From contig NZ_BSOB01000051.1 in NCBI RefSeq assembly GCF_030160295.1, positions 1 through 54,560 on the forward strand: DNA of 54,560 nt, read 5' to 3'. Positions within the stretch are counted from its first letter, which is position 1. Each line of letters begins with the position of its first letter. A program made the position numbers and the translations under genes. Below, in pieces: positions 7,351 to 16,116 of this stretch. The DNA is from Dyella acidisoli. Lineage in GTDB: Bacteria > Pseudomonadota > Gammaproteobacteria > Xanthomonadales > Rhodanobacteraceae. Under the pieces are notes generated by a model that was given only the letters and a program-made list of their open reading frames with translations, did no database searches and was not told the DNA's origin.

Positions 7351-9459
7351 ATGAAAATATCGAGATGTACTCCGTGGTTTGCGCTGCTTGCACTCTGCGC
7401 AAACGTTTCCGTTGCTCAAACCTGGACACCGTTGACGAACGCGCCGCCGATTGATATCGGCTATATCGCACTCGCCACGGATGGTACGGTTTTGGCGCAC
7501 GCCAGAACGTATTCTGCTGCTGATTCGCAGTGGTACAAGCTCACGCCCGACATCAATGGCAGTTATGTAAACGGTACGTGGACCCAGATTGCGTCGATGC
7601 CGTCGGGATACGCACCCATCGATTTTGCCGGCGGCGTGCTGGCCGATGGCAAGCTGCTCGTGGAGGGTGGCGAATACAACAACGCACAAGACGTCGAGTC
7701 GAATCTCGGCGCCATTTACGATCCAGTAGCCAATACTTGGACATCCGTTTCGCCGCCATCAGGCTGGAGCCAGATCGGTGATGCGTCCGGCGTAATACTC
7801 GGGAACGGTACGTTCATGATGGGCCAGCAAGGGCTGTACAGCAGCGCGTTGTTCAATGAGTCCACGCTCAGCTGGAGCCTTACCGGCGCCAACAAACCCG
7901 ATTACAACATCGAGGAGAATTGGATCTTGCTGCCCAACAGCAAGGTGTTGAACGTCGAAACCTACGCCTACTCCAACTACAACGCTACAGGCACCGGGTC
8001 CGAGGTTTACGACCCCGCCACCGGACTATGGAGCGATGCTGGAAGCACGCTGGTGCAGCTGTGGGATTCGGCAGCGAATTGCGGCGGTGAAAACTCGGCC
8101 ACTTACGAGATCGGCCCGATGGTGTTGCGGCCCGATGGAACGGTGTTCGCCACCGGTGCCAACTCGTGCGGCGCCGGCCATACGGCGATCTACGATACGG
8201 CGACCAGCACGTGGCGCGCAGGCCCGGATTTTCCCAATGGCCTGGATATCGCCGACGGTCCAGCCGCGGTGGAACCGAACGGCAACGTGCTGATGATGGC
8301 CAGCCCCGGCGCCTACCAAACACCATCCACCTTCCTGGAATGGGACGGCAGCAATTTGTCCATCGTGCCGACACCTTCGACGGCGTCCGGTGATTCATCC
8401 TGGTACGGCGCGATGCTGGTATTGCCGAACGGTCAGATCCTGTTCTCCGATCTCAGCCAGAACCTTCAGGTATGGACGCCAGCCGGCACGTATCAGCCTG
8501 CATGGCAGCCCACGGTGAGTACCGTGTCCACTGCGCTGGCACCCGGCAGCACGTATCCGATTTCCGGCACGCAGTTCAACGGACTGTCGCAAGGTGCCGC
8601 CTACGGCGACGATCAGCAGATGGCTAGCAATTATCCGTTGGTGCGCATCGTCAACAATGCCACCGGCCACGTGTTCTATGCCCGCACGCATGGGCATAGC
8701 AGCATGGGCGTAGCAACCGGCGGCGCGATCGTGTCTACCAATTTCGATGTGCCCACCAACATCGAAACGGGTGCGAGCGAACTTTATGTCGTCGCCAACG
8801 GCATTCCATCCAATCCCGTGGCGGTCACGGTGGGTGGAAGTTCTGGTGGTGGCTCCACGGCAACGCTGAGCCCGCCAGCGATCAACTTCGGCGACGTCGC
8901 CGCGAATGGTTACAGCAATTGGCAGGCTTTGACTTTGACCAACAACGGCACCAGCGCCGTGTCGATCAGTAGCGTAACGGTCGACGGAGATGGCTTTAGC
9001 GATACGAGCTATTGCAGCGGCTCGCTGGCAGCGGGATCGCAGTGCGTGATCTACGTGTTGTTTCATCCAACGGCCAACGGAACCTTCAACGGTACCGTGA
9101 CCATTAGCGACAATGCGTCGAACGGCCCGCAAGTAGCCACTTTGAGCGGTACGTCCGGAAGCAGCGGCGGCGGCGGCAACATCAATTTCTCGGGAAACGT
9201 CGCCTCGCAAGGTGGATACGCCTACACACCTAACTTCACGAGTGCCACGGGAACGGTGAGCGCGACCTTGAACGTACCGTCAGGGACTAGCTGGCGATTC
9301 GTTGCGGACAACGCAACGACCAATCAGGCGGTTGCGGAACAGGATGGTGCCGGCCCGCTGACGATCACTTTCAACGCGGCTTCAGGCGATAACTACAACT
9401 TCTTCGTGCAGGCCAGTTCCGGATCGGGTGCATGGTCGGTTGCCGGATCGCATCCGTAG
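7351..9459 (+). CDS. Secreted Kelch-type beta-propeller protein with choice-of-anchor D domain
   Basis: A 702-residue exported protein with a signal peptide (1-22, cleavage after SVAQ). Residues about 25-385 form Kelch/galactose-oxidase-like repeats (GGVLADGKLLVEGGEYNN, GPMVLRPDGTVFATG, MLVLPNGQILFSD). A galactose-oxidase-type Ig-like domain follows to about 500. A glycine/serine linker leads to a choice-of-anchor D (ASPM-SPD-2-Hydin type) domain at about 510-605, then another linker and a 90-residue C-terminal beta domain. AGGGAGGG upstream is a strong ribosome-binding site. Catalytic copper ligands of galactose oxidase are not evident, so carbohydrate binding or surface adhesion is as likely as catalysis. 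Confidence 0.75.
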   Translation: MKISRCTPWFALLALCANVSVAQTWTPLTNAPPIDIGYIALATDGTVLAHARTYSAADSQWYKLTPDINGSYVNGTWTQIASMPSGYAPIDFAGGVLADGKLLVEGGEYNNAQDVESNLGAIYDPVANTWTSVSPPSGWSQIGDASGVILGNGTFMMGQQGLYSSALFNESTLSWSLTGANKPDYNIEENWILLPNSKVLNVETYAYSNYNATGTGSEVYDPATGLWSDAGSTLVQLWDSAANCGGENSATYEIGPMVLRPDGTVFATGANSCGAGHTAIYDTATSTWRAGPDFPNGLDIADGPAAVEPNGNVLMMASPGAYQTPSTFLEWDGSNLSIVPTPSTASGDSSWYGAMLVLPNGQILFSDLSQNLQVWTPAGTYQPAWQPTVSTVSTALAPGSTYPISGTQFNGLSQGAAYGDDQQMASNYPLVRIVNNATGHVFYARTHGHSSMGVATGGAIVSTNFDVPTNIETGASELYVVANGIPSNPVAVTVGGSSGGGSTATLSPPAINFGDVAANGYSNWQALTLTNNGTSAVSISSVTVDGDGFSDTSYCSGSLAAGSQCVIYVLFHPTANGTFNGTVTISDNASNGPQVATLSGTSGSSGGGGNINFSGNVASQGGYAYTPNFTSATGTVSATLNVPSGTSWRFVADNATTNQAVAEQDGAGPLTITFNAASGDNYNFFVQASSGSGAWSVAGSHP

Positions 9460-9485
9460 AATTCTGAAGATCATCGCGAACCCAA

Positions 9486-9513
9486 CGCGAGCCGGGCATC
9501 TGCCCGGTTCGCG
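9486..9513. terminator. Hairpin between convergent genes
   Basis: CGCGAGCCGGGCA-TC-TGCCCGGTTCGCG is a near-perfect 13-bp stem lying between the stop of the Kelch gene (9459) and the stop of the STAS gene (9535). Its position suggests a shared bidirectional terminator, but no clear U-tract is present. Confidence 0.5.
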
Positions 9514-9534
9514 CACAATCATGAGCGTGAACGC

Positions 9535-9921
9535 CTACTCCATGTCTTCGCCCAGCATCTTGCGCTGGATCTGGTCCAGGTAGGTGTCCAGCTCATGCAT
9601 GCTCTGGAAGATTTCCTTGATCGGCACGGCCTTCACGATATCGAACACCTTGCGCACTTGCACCTGCGGGTTCAACAGCAGCGTTTGACCATCGCGTGCG
9701 CGCATCAGCTTTCGGGCCTTGGCGATGCTGCGCAAGCCTGCGCTGCTGATGTATTCGAGCAACGATAAGTCGAGCACCAGCGTGCTGCCACTTTCCATCT
9801 GCTGTAGCACTTTGTCCGCCTCCCGGTCGAATTCACCGAAGGTCAGTGCATCCAGGCGACCTTCCAGGTGCAGCGTGGATTTGTGCGGACTCAATGCATC
9901 GATGTGCAGCTTAAAGGCCAT
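9535..9921 (-). CDS. STAS-domain anti-sigma factor antagonist
   Basis: A 128-residue single-domain STAS protein of the SpoIIAA/RsbV type. The strand-helix core with the phosphorylatable serine is LSLLEYISSAGLRSI. In partner switching, the unphosphorylated antagonist binds an RsbW-like kinase and frees its target. The ATG at 9921 follows CCCGGAG; a start 10 codons upstream is possible but lacks a site. The gene overlaps the end of the phosphatase gene by 11 bases, so translation is probably coupled. A C-terminal amphipathic helix (DTYLDQIQRKMLG) extends beyond the usual domain. Confidence 0.85.
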   Translation of the reverse strand: MAFKLHIDALSPHKSTLHLEGRLDALTFGEFDREADKVLQQMESGSTLVLDLSLLEYISSAGLRSIAKARKLMRARDGQTLLLNPQVQVRKVFDIVKAVPIKEIFQSMHELDTYLDQIQRKMLGEDME

Positions 9922-12241
9922 GATCGTGCTCCGGGAGATAGGAACAGGCAAAGCGCAGTTGCAGATGATTGCCGTATTCGTCGTAGGTGTAGATCAACTC
10001 GCTGGCCATGGCGCGCACGAGGTGGATGCCCAGGCCACCGATCTCTTCCTTATCGGCAATGTCGCCGGTGAGGCTGGGCGAACCTGATTGCAGCGGATCG
10101 AAAGGTTCACCGTCATGATTCAGCTCCACCAGGATGGCCTCTTCCACCACCGTGAGGCGCAAACCAATCGTGTCTTCGCGTTCCTGCGAGCGTCCGTGTT
10201 GCACCATGTTGACCATCAATTCTTCCAGCACCAGGCGCACGTCGGTGCGCAGGTCGTGCGGCACACTGGCCACGCGCAGGGTTTCTTCGCAACGCCCCAA
10301 TGTATCGAAGACCTCATGCAGAGCGGCAGGAAAAACCAGTTCGAGCATCGAAGCGCCCTCTTCCAACCCAACGTGATTCCATCGCAACGCCACCAGCGCG
10401 ATATCGTCGGACTGCCCATGTTCGGCCGAATAGTGCTCGATATCGTCGACCAGAAATTTCACCGGATCGCCATCCCCACCTTCATGATACTGCCCGATCC
10501 TGGCGATGATTCGCTCGCCGCCATACGGAATCAATGCAGCGTCGGTGGCTTCGGTTACACCGTCTGTATACATCAGCAAGGTATCGCCCGGCCGCATGCG
10601 AACGCGGTGGATGGGATACAACGCGTCTTCGTCCAATCCCAGGGCAGGGCCTGACGCGAGCGGCAACCATTGCGGCGGAACATTCTGGCCCCATCGCACC
10701 GGCGGATCGTGGCCCGCACTCGCCATGGCCATGTTTCCACTCACTGCGTCCAGGAAACCGCAGAGCAAGGTGACGAACATGCAATTTTCATTGTTCTTGC
10801 ATAGCTCACGGTTGAGCAGCTGCAGCAGATGCTGGGGGGATTGCGCGCGCGTCGACATCGCCTTGGCGAGCGTAATGGTGCGCGCCATGAACAGGGCGGC
10901 GGGAATGCCCTTGTCCGCCACGTCGCCGATGATCACGCAGAAGCGTTGGCCGGGCAGCATGAAATAGCTATAGAGATCGCCGCCCACGATTCTGGCTGGC
11001 TTCAAGGCGGCGAACAGCTCGAAGTTCTGGCAACGCGCATCGAGATAGTGCGGCCCCGGCAGCAGATCTGTTTGTATCTGTTGCGCGATTTCCAGCTCGC
11101 TGGACAAGCGCTGTTGCTCGCGCGCGATGCGCGTGAGTTCAACCAAGTGGGCAGCCAGTTCCTGTCGCATCTTGTCGAATGCGCGAGTGAGTCGACCGAT
11201 CTCGTCCGAACGGTGCACTTTCGGCAGGGCAAAATCCAAGGCGCCGCGAGCGACTAATTCCGCGCCCTCCGCCAACATGCCCAACGGTGTCAGCAGACGC
11301 CTGATGATCATCATCGTAAGCAGCGCAAGCAACAGTAACGTAAACGCGCCGGTTACAAGCACCGATAGAAACGCGCGCTGCACCTGTGCATAGATGAGCT
11401 CATTGGGCACCACCAGAGCCAGATTCCAATCGGTGCCACGGATCGGCTGGCTGTAGACCCACACATCCCCTTGCTGGTCTTGCAGGTGCAGGCTCGACCA
11501 GCCATCGGAAGTGACATTCGCGCGCAAGGTGCCAAGCAAGGGCGAATCGGCCTTTTTCCCGACTAGACCGGGAGTGTCATTGGCCAAGTACATGCCTTCC
11601 CAGTCGACCACAAACACATGTGTGCCAGCAGGGACATCCATCGACAACAACACGCTTTGAAGCCAGTCGAGCGTCACGTCCGCATTGACCACACCGATGA
11701 CCTTGCCATCGACTTGCATCACCGATGAGTAACTGACCAACTGCCGATGACGCGACTGCGATAGGAATGGCGCTTGCCAGCAGCCTCGGTCACAAGCAAC
11801 GCCCTTCTTGAACCAGGGCGCTTCCCAATAAGGCAGCGGGTCTTTGAGGAGGTCGCGCCGCTCGAGCGAGCCATCGTATTGGCGACTGACGAAGGGCGAC
11901 TGGCCGGCGCTTTTGACGGCTGGCGTATTGGGAACGAAGGCTGCCGCCAACCCTGCCAGGTCGGCGTTTTCCGCCATGGCATCGCGGATCAGCGACTCTG
12001 CATCTCCTGGGCGTGGTCCGATGATGGCGGCCAGCACCCGCGCCGTATTCGTGACCTTGTCCATTCTTTCCTGGATCAGGCTGCTGCCTTGGCTGGCGAG
12101 CGCCTCGGATTCCCGATGGGTCTGCTCCAGCAGGCGATGCCCCACCATCCGAAACAACAGGAATCCACTCGCAACGAACACCACGGTTGCGCCGGACAGA
12201 ACCCACACAGCTAACCGTGAAGCAAGGCTGCGCAATACCAT
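9911..12241 (-). CDS. Cache-HAMP-PP2C (SpoIIE-type) phosphatase fused to an RsbW-like ATPase
   Basis: A 776-residue inner-membrane regulator. It has a transmembrane helix at about 11-33, a periplasmic double-Cache domain to about 285, a second helix at about 291-315 and a HAMP domain. A SpoIIE/RsbU PP2C phosphatase follows at about 400-615 with metal-binding GGDLYSYF, VIGDVADKG and QSDDIALVAL. A C-terminal HATPase_c domain of the RsbW type runs from about 640-765, with N-box VLEELMVNMVQHG and GGLGIHLV. Carrying both phosphatase and kinase-like ATPase lets one protein switch the phosphorylation of the STAS antagonist encoded next to it. No matching sigma factor is nearby, so the output may be another target. 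Confidence 0.9.
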   Translation of the reverse strand: MVLRSLASRLAVWVLSGATVVFVASGFLLFRMVGHRLLEQTHRESEALASQGSSLIQERMDKVTNTARVLAAIIGPRPGDAESLIRDAMAENADLAGLAAAFVPNTPAVKSAGQSPFVSRQYDGSLERRDLLKDPLPYWEAPWFKKGVACDRGCWQAPFLSQSRHRQLVSYSSVMQVDGKVIGVVNADVTLDWLQSVLLSMDVPAGTHVFVVDWEGMYLANDTPGLVGKKADSPLLGTLRANVTSDGWSSLHLQDQQGDVWVYSQPIRGTDWNLALVVPNELIYAQVQRAFLSVLVTGAFTLLLLALLTMMIIRRLLTPLGMLAEGAELVARGALDFALPKVHRSDEIGRLTRAFDKMRQELAAHLVELTRIAREQQRLSSELEIAQQIQTDLLPGPHYLDARCQNFELFAALKPARIVGGDLYSYFMLPGQRFCVIIGDVADKGIPAALFMARTITLAKAMSTRAQSPQHLLQLLNRELCKNNENCMFVTLLCGFLDAVSGNMAMASAGHDPPVRWGQNVPPQWLPLASGPALGLDEDALYPIHRVRMRPGDTLLMYTDGVTEATDAALIPYGGERIIARIGQYHEGGDGDPVKFLVDDIEHYSAEHGQSDDIALVALRWNHVGLEEGASMLELVFPAALHEVFDTLGRCEETLRVASVPHDLRTDVRLVLEELMVNMVQHGRSQEREDTIGLRLTVVEEAILVELNHDGEPFDPLQSGSPSLTGDIADKEEIGGLGIHLVRAMASELIYTYDEYGNHLQLRFACSYLPEHDHGL

Positions 12242-12425
12242 GACTCCCCCAACGTCGTCATAGCCGGGCGTCCGGGTCTTCGAGGCAGGACGGCCGTGAA
12301 TGGGGGCACGGAATAGATCCGAGCACCCCTAGGAGCCGATAGTAGACCAACAACTCATAGTTGGTACTGCACGCCATCACAGCGCAGACGGCTATACGGC
12401 TGCCTGGCCATGACAATGACTTTGG

Positions 12426-13508
12426 CTAGCGGGAGGGTTTTGATGCCACCTGCAACAGCGGATGCTTGTGCTGCTCCTCCACCAGCTTGCGCCACCACGG
12501 CTGCACACTTTCGGCGTAAGTCGGTTCGAAGGGCTCGCCCAGCAGCGGCATCACAAGCCCTTCGGGCGATTTTGCATACAGCACTTCCGCCGGCTCCGCC
12601 CACGGATGCATCGCCAGATTGAAGGTGGCCCAATGCACCGGCAGGAAGCGTCCACTGCCCAGTTGCGCCCATGCCTGCAAGGCATTGTCGGGGCCGAGAT
12701 GGACGTTGCCCCACGAGGGATGGAAGGCGCCCACCTCGATCATCACCAGATCGAAGGGCCCAAGCCGCTGGCCGATTTCCGTAAACAGCGGCGAAAGGCC
12801 CGTGTCGCCACTGAAGAACACAGCATGCCGCTCGCCGCGCATCACGAAAGACGACCACAGCGTGCTGTTGCGATCGCTCAAACTACGGCCGGAGAAGTGA
12901 TGCGATGGTGCGGCGGTGATGGTCAGTCCATTGACGACAGTGGTGCTCTCCCACCAATCGAGTTCGATGATGCGCTCGGGTGGCACGCCCCACGCTTCCA
13001 GACGTGCGCCCACACCGAGCGAGGTTACGAACGGCACATTCAAAGCAGCGAGCGCGCGAATGCTGACGTAATCGAGATGATCGTAGTGATCATGCGAAAT
13101 CACGATCGCATCGAGCGGTGGTAATGCGTTGATCTCAACTGGTACCGGCTGAAAGCGCTTGGGCCCTAGAAACGGAAACGGCGACGCGCGCAGACCCCAC
13201 ACCGGATCGGTGAGCACACGTCGCCCGTCGATTTCCAATAGCACGGTGGAATGGCCCAGCCAGGTCGCGCGCAAACCGGACTGCACGCGTCGCGTCCATG
13301 CAGGGCGCGGATCGAGCGATGGCAACGGACGTGAAGGTACACGCTCTGCTTTGCCGCGGAACATGAAGTCCACCAGCGACGGCCTGTCTCCATGCTCGCG
13401 CAACGCACTTGCCGGATAGGTGTTGATGAACCCCTCGCCGGCGAATTGCTTGGAGGCACGTACGCGCTCCAGGCGAAGACCGTTGAACTGTGGACCCGAC
13501 CGTGACAT
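12426..13508 (-). CDS. Metallo-beta-lactamase-fold hydrolase, NAPE-PLD/RomA-like
   Basis: A 360-residue hydrolase with the dinuclear-metal motif SHDHYDHLD, preceded by the strand ATWLGHSTVLLEIDGRRVLTDPVW that is typical of the N-acylphosphatidylethanolamine phospholipase D-like branch (RomA in enterobacteria). Later ligands fit SHHFSGRS, FSGDTG and PVHWATF. No clear signal peptide is seen. The substrate is unknown; phospholipid or lactone hydrolysis is family-based inference. It stands alone, 184 bases downstream of the phosphatase gene on the same strand. Confidence 0.8.
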   Translation of the reverse strand: MSRSGPQFNGLRLERVRASKQFAGEGFINTYPASALREHGDRPSLVDFMFRGKAERVPSRPLPSLDPRPAWTRRVQSGLRATWLGHSTVLLEIDGRRVLTDPVWGLRASPFPFLGPKRFQPVPVEINALPPLDAIVISHDHYDHLDYVSIRALAALNVPFVTSLGVGARLEAWGVPPERIIELDWWESTTVVNGLTITAAPSHHFSGRSLSDRNSTLWSSFVMRGERHAVFFSGDTGLSPLFTEIGQRLGPFDLVMIEVGAFHPSWGNVHLGPDNALQAWAQLGSGRFLPVHWATFNLAMHPWAEPAEVLYAKSPEGLVMPLLGEPFEPTYAESVQPWWRKLVEEQHKHPLLQVASKPSR

Positions 13509-13671
13509 GGACTACCTCTCAGGAGCTTTTGAGACTTGTGTCTGGACAGCCATGTCGCAGCTACGAGTCGGTATGTGTCCTTGAGTGCGGTTATCCAAGG
13601 GGCTGTGTGTCTTTCGTTGGGGGGTGCAGAGGATGGATGTAGAGAACTCGCGACACGGTTGCGGTCCGACG

Positions 13672-14215
13672 CTAGTCGGGTCTCCGCATAGCTGGGTATG
13701 TCGTGGTGTTGTGCCATTGCCTGCGGCGCTTTCGGACCCTAAAGGGCCCGAGTCACTTTTCTTTGCTGGCCCAAAGAAAAGTAACCCAAAGAAATGGCCT
13801 GAAGAGCTCACAGCATTGCATCGGTTACAAGCCTGAAGGATGTCGCCTTGCTTTGATCGTTGGCGGGCCAAGCTTCCACACCCCCGCTATACCGCGAGGC
13901 GTCGAAGCGCTGAGGACTTAAAGCAGATCGGGCAGAGCTCAGCCAAGCTCAACCTGTCGGAGGGCGCGCTTTAAGCCCTCAATGCTTCGACGCCTCGCGG
14001 TATAGCGGGGGCGTTGAACCTGAGCGGGCAACCTTCGATCTAGCCATAGACGTTCAGGCTTTTCCCTTCCCTATGCCACGAGCCTGTTAGGCCATTTCTT
14101 TGGGTTACTTTTCTTTGGGCCAGCAAAGAAAAGTGACCCGGTCGCTTCGCGACCGGAAGCGCCGCAGGCAATGGTGGCATTCACGACATGCCAGCTGAGG
14201 CGAGACGCTAATCAG
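13672..14215. repeat. Long inverted repeat element (LIR) copy 2
   Basis: A full-length copy with both arms. The left terminus is degenerate (CTAGTCGGGTCTCCGCATAG); the right terminus is intact (GAGGCGAGACGCTAATCAGG). Inner arms: CACTTTTCTTTGCTGGCCC with GGGCCAGCAAAGAAAAGTG, and AACCCAAAGAAATGGCC with GGCCATTTCTTTGGGTT. The central stem (about 13885-14010) surrounds a loop containing CTCAACCTGTCGGAGG. The last bases of the right arm include the stop codon of the LysR gene at 14208. No IS interrupts this copy, so it shows the empty IS30 target AAAAGT/AACCC. Confidence 0.9.
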
Positions 14216-15167
14216 GCCTGCCAACAATCGCCTTCATTTGCTTAACCACTCCGCTGCTCCGCGTTTCATCAATCACAAATTCAACGAAGCTCGACACCCG
14301 ACGCGGCAGATTCTTGCGTGCGGGATAATAGATGCAGATATCCCCGCGTTGCGCGAAGTACTGCGGCAGCACACGCTTGAGCTTGCCTTGCTCGATCAGC
14401 GGAATTGCATGATGCGCACCAAGCAAGGTGATGCCGCAACCCGCTGCGGCAAGCTCGGCCTGCGCTTCGGTATCCGTCACCATCAGACGTGAGCGCGGCT
14501 GGATGACCAGATCCTTTCCCGCACCTTGCAATGTCCATGCTTCGATCCGCCCTTTGGTCGGCGAGCGAAACGCGATCAGGGAATGGCTCTCCAGATTTTC
14601 AGCACGAAGATCTTTTCCATGCTGAGCCAGATAAGCAGGCGACGCACACAGGATCAGCACCAGTGGCGCGAGCGGCCTGGCAATGATGCTGGAATCGATA
14701 TCGCGCCGCTGCCCGATTGCGCAGTCGTAACCCTCGGCTATCAGATCCACATGCCGGTTCTCGAAATGAAGGTCGAGACTGATCTCGGGAAAACGCTCTT
14801 GAAACCGCTTGAGGCAAGGCACCAGGACGGTGCGACTGAAGGCGACCGGCAACGATACCTTCACGGTTCCCCTGGGTTGGCCTTCCTCCGGCGACAGGCT
14901 CGCCAGCGCTTCTTCGATCTGCTGCGCGGGTTGCTGGATGAGCGCATACAAGCGTCGTCCTTCTTCGGTGATCGAAAGCGAGCGTGTGGTGCGTTGAAAG
15001 AGCCTGCAACCGAGTGAATCTTCAAACACACCGATCTGCTTGCTGACTGCACCAGGCGTGACACTTAGCACACGCGCTGCAGCGGAAAAACTGCCAAGCT
15101 CGTAGACCGTTGTAAACAACTTCAAGACCTTGAACAGGTCGATGGAATCATTGCTGACAGTATTCAT
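14208..15167 (-). CDS. LysR-type transcriptional regulator
   Basis: A 319-residue regulator. The winged helix-turn-helix is at about 12-70 (YELGSFSAAARVLSVTPGAV, then FQRTTRSLSITEEG), followed by a periplasmic-binding-protein-like effector domain to about 305. It is divergent from the monooxygenase gene at 15297 with about 130 bases between them, the usual layout for LysR control of a neighbour and of itself. The stop codon and last two codons lie in the terminal bases of LIR copy 2, so repeat insertion probably reshaped the C-terminus. Effector unknown. Confidence 0.85.
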   Translation of the reverse strand: MNTVSNDSIDLFKVLKLFTTVYELGSFSAAARVLSVTPGAVSKQIGVFEDSLGCRLFQRTTRSLSITEEGRRLYALIQQPAQQIEEALASLSPEEGQPRGTVKVSLPVAFSRTVLVPCLKRFQERFPEISLDLHFENRHVDLIAEGYDCAIGQRRDIDSSIIARPLAPLVLILCASPAYLAQHGKDLRAENLESHSLIAFRSPTKGRIEAWTLQGAGKDLVIQPRSRLMVTDTEAQAELAAAGCGITLLGAHHAIPLIEQGKLKRVLPQYFAQRGDICIYYPARKNLPRRVSSFVEFVIDETRSSGVVKQMKAIVGRPD

Positions 15168-15296
15168 TTGTTCCTGTGGCTCACAACAGTTTCGTCGCTG
15201 GTTGGCATAGACGCCTATGACAAGCGTGCCGAGAATCAGCGCGATAACGCGGGGGGAACTTAACTGGATTGCCGAATTTCAGTACAGGAGTCAGTG

Positions 15297-15593
15297 ATGG
15301 TTGTCGAGTATATCCGCTACAAAGTTCCAGCCACGGAAGCCAAGGCTTTCGAGCAGGATTACGCAAAGGCCGGCGTAATGCTCGCCACATCGCAACACTG
15401 CTTGCATTATGAGCTGTCGCGCTGCGTGGATGAGCCTGGCAGCTATGTCATTCGCATCGAATGGGATTCGATAGATGGCCACATGAAGGGATTTCGCGGT
15501 AGCGAGGTGTTTCAACGTTTCTTTGCGCTTGTCAGACCTTACGTTCACCAGATCGAAGAGATGCGGCATTACGAGCCGCTCTCGACGGACTAG
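15297..15593 (+). CDS. Antibiotic-biosynthesis-monooxygenase-fold (ABM) protein
   Basis: A 98-residue ferredoxin-like alpha/beta protein of the ABM (dimeric alpha-beta barrel) family, with VEYIRYKVP at the start, HCLHYELSRCVDEPGSYVIRIEWDS in the middle and VRPYVHQIEEMRHY near the end. Members act as small monooxygenases, quinol oxygenases or heme-degrading enzymes. CAGGAG six bases before the ATG at 15297 decides the start over the GTG at 15294. It is divergent from the LysR gene and probably controlled by it. Confidence 0.75.
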   Translation: MVVEYIRYKVPATEAKAFEQDYAKAGVMLATSQHCLHYELSRCVDEPGSYVIRIEWDSIDGHMKGFRGSEVFQRFFALVRPYVHQIEEMRHYEPLSTD

Positions 15594-15618
15594 CCTCTGG
15601 ATCAACCCTTTCGAATTC

Positions 15619-15822
15619 ATGAATCCATCCGAGTTGCAGATCAATCGCATATGGCAACTGGCTTGCGCCATCGAACCTGATGAGGACCGCGTGCTGGAGT
15701 GGTGGCATAACGACGCGCTGGTGGCCTTGGGTGGCCTCAAGCCGTGCGAACTGTTGGAAAGAGGTCTCGGAGACCGGCTCGAAGCGTATTTGACGGCGAT
15801 TTATGCCGATGCGTTGGAGTAG
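15619..15822 (+). CDS. Small MbcA/ParS/Xre antitoxin-like (DUF2384) protein, possibly truncated
   Basis: A 67-residue product whose second half (WWHNDALVALGGLKPCELLERGLGDRLEAYLTAIY) matches the toxin-binding C-terminal domain of Xre/MbcA/ParS antitoxins, normally preceded by a helix-turn-helix. That N-terminal domain is missing, and no RES/ParT-type toxin is adjacent, so this may be a remnant or a stand-alone domain. It begins 25 bases after the ABM gene with a weak ribosome-binding site, so translation from 15619 is uncertain. Confidence 0.5.
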   Translation: MNPSELQINRIWQLACAIEPDEDRVLEWWHNDALVALGGLKPCELLERGLGDRLEAYLTAIYADALE

Positions 15823-15912
15823 CGATTTCAAGAACAAAACGATCGTTGTCCAATACGTTAACCGAGTGTGCGATCAAACCTGGCTTGCGATGACGCTTGA
15901 TCTCGCTCGGTC

Positions 15913-16030
15913 GTCATTCCGGCGAAGGCCGGAATCCAGTTCAAATGTGTCGTGCGAAGCACTCAACATAAAAGGTGCTGTGTCCTTCGGACGCATATTC
16001 AAACTGGATTCCGGCCTTCGCCGGAATGAC
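15913..16030. repeat. Paired GTCATTCCGGCGAAGGCCGGAAT repeat
   Basis: Two inverted copies of the short palindromic unit GTCATTCCGGCGAAGGCCGG (15913 and ending at 16030) flank about 75 bases. The same family recurs at 19601, 33409 and 47832. Its position after a gene and before the convergent SPFH gene is typical of REP-like intergenic repeats. Confidence 0.75.
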
Positions 16031-16063
16031 GGTGAGGTAATTGGGAACGCTGTCGCGAGATTC

Positions 16064-16106
16064 GCCTCACCCCACCCCAACCCTCCCCCGCAAGCAGGGG
16101 AGGGCG
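16064..16106. repeat. CCTCACCCCAACCCTCCCC intergenic repeat
   Basis: GCCTCACCCCACCCCAACCC followed by a CCCTCCCC...GGGGAGGG hairpin, ten bases past the stop of the SPFH gene. It belongs to the CCTCTCCC repeat family scattered through the window and may serve as terminator for the SPFH gene. Confidence 0.7.
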
Positions 16107-16116
16107 TGGTTTTCAG

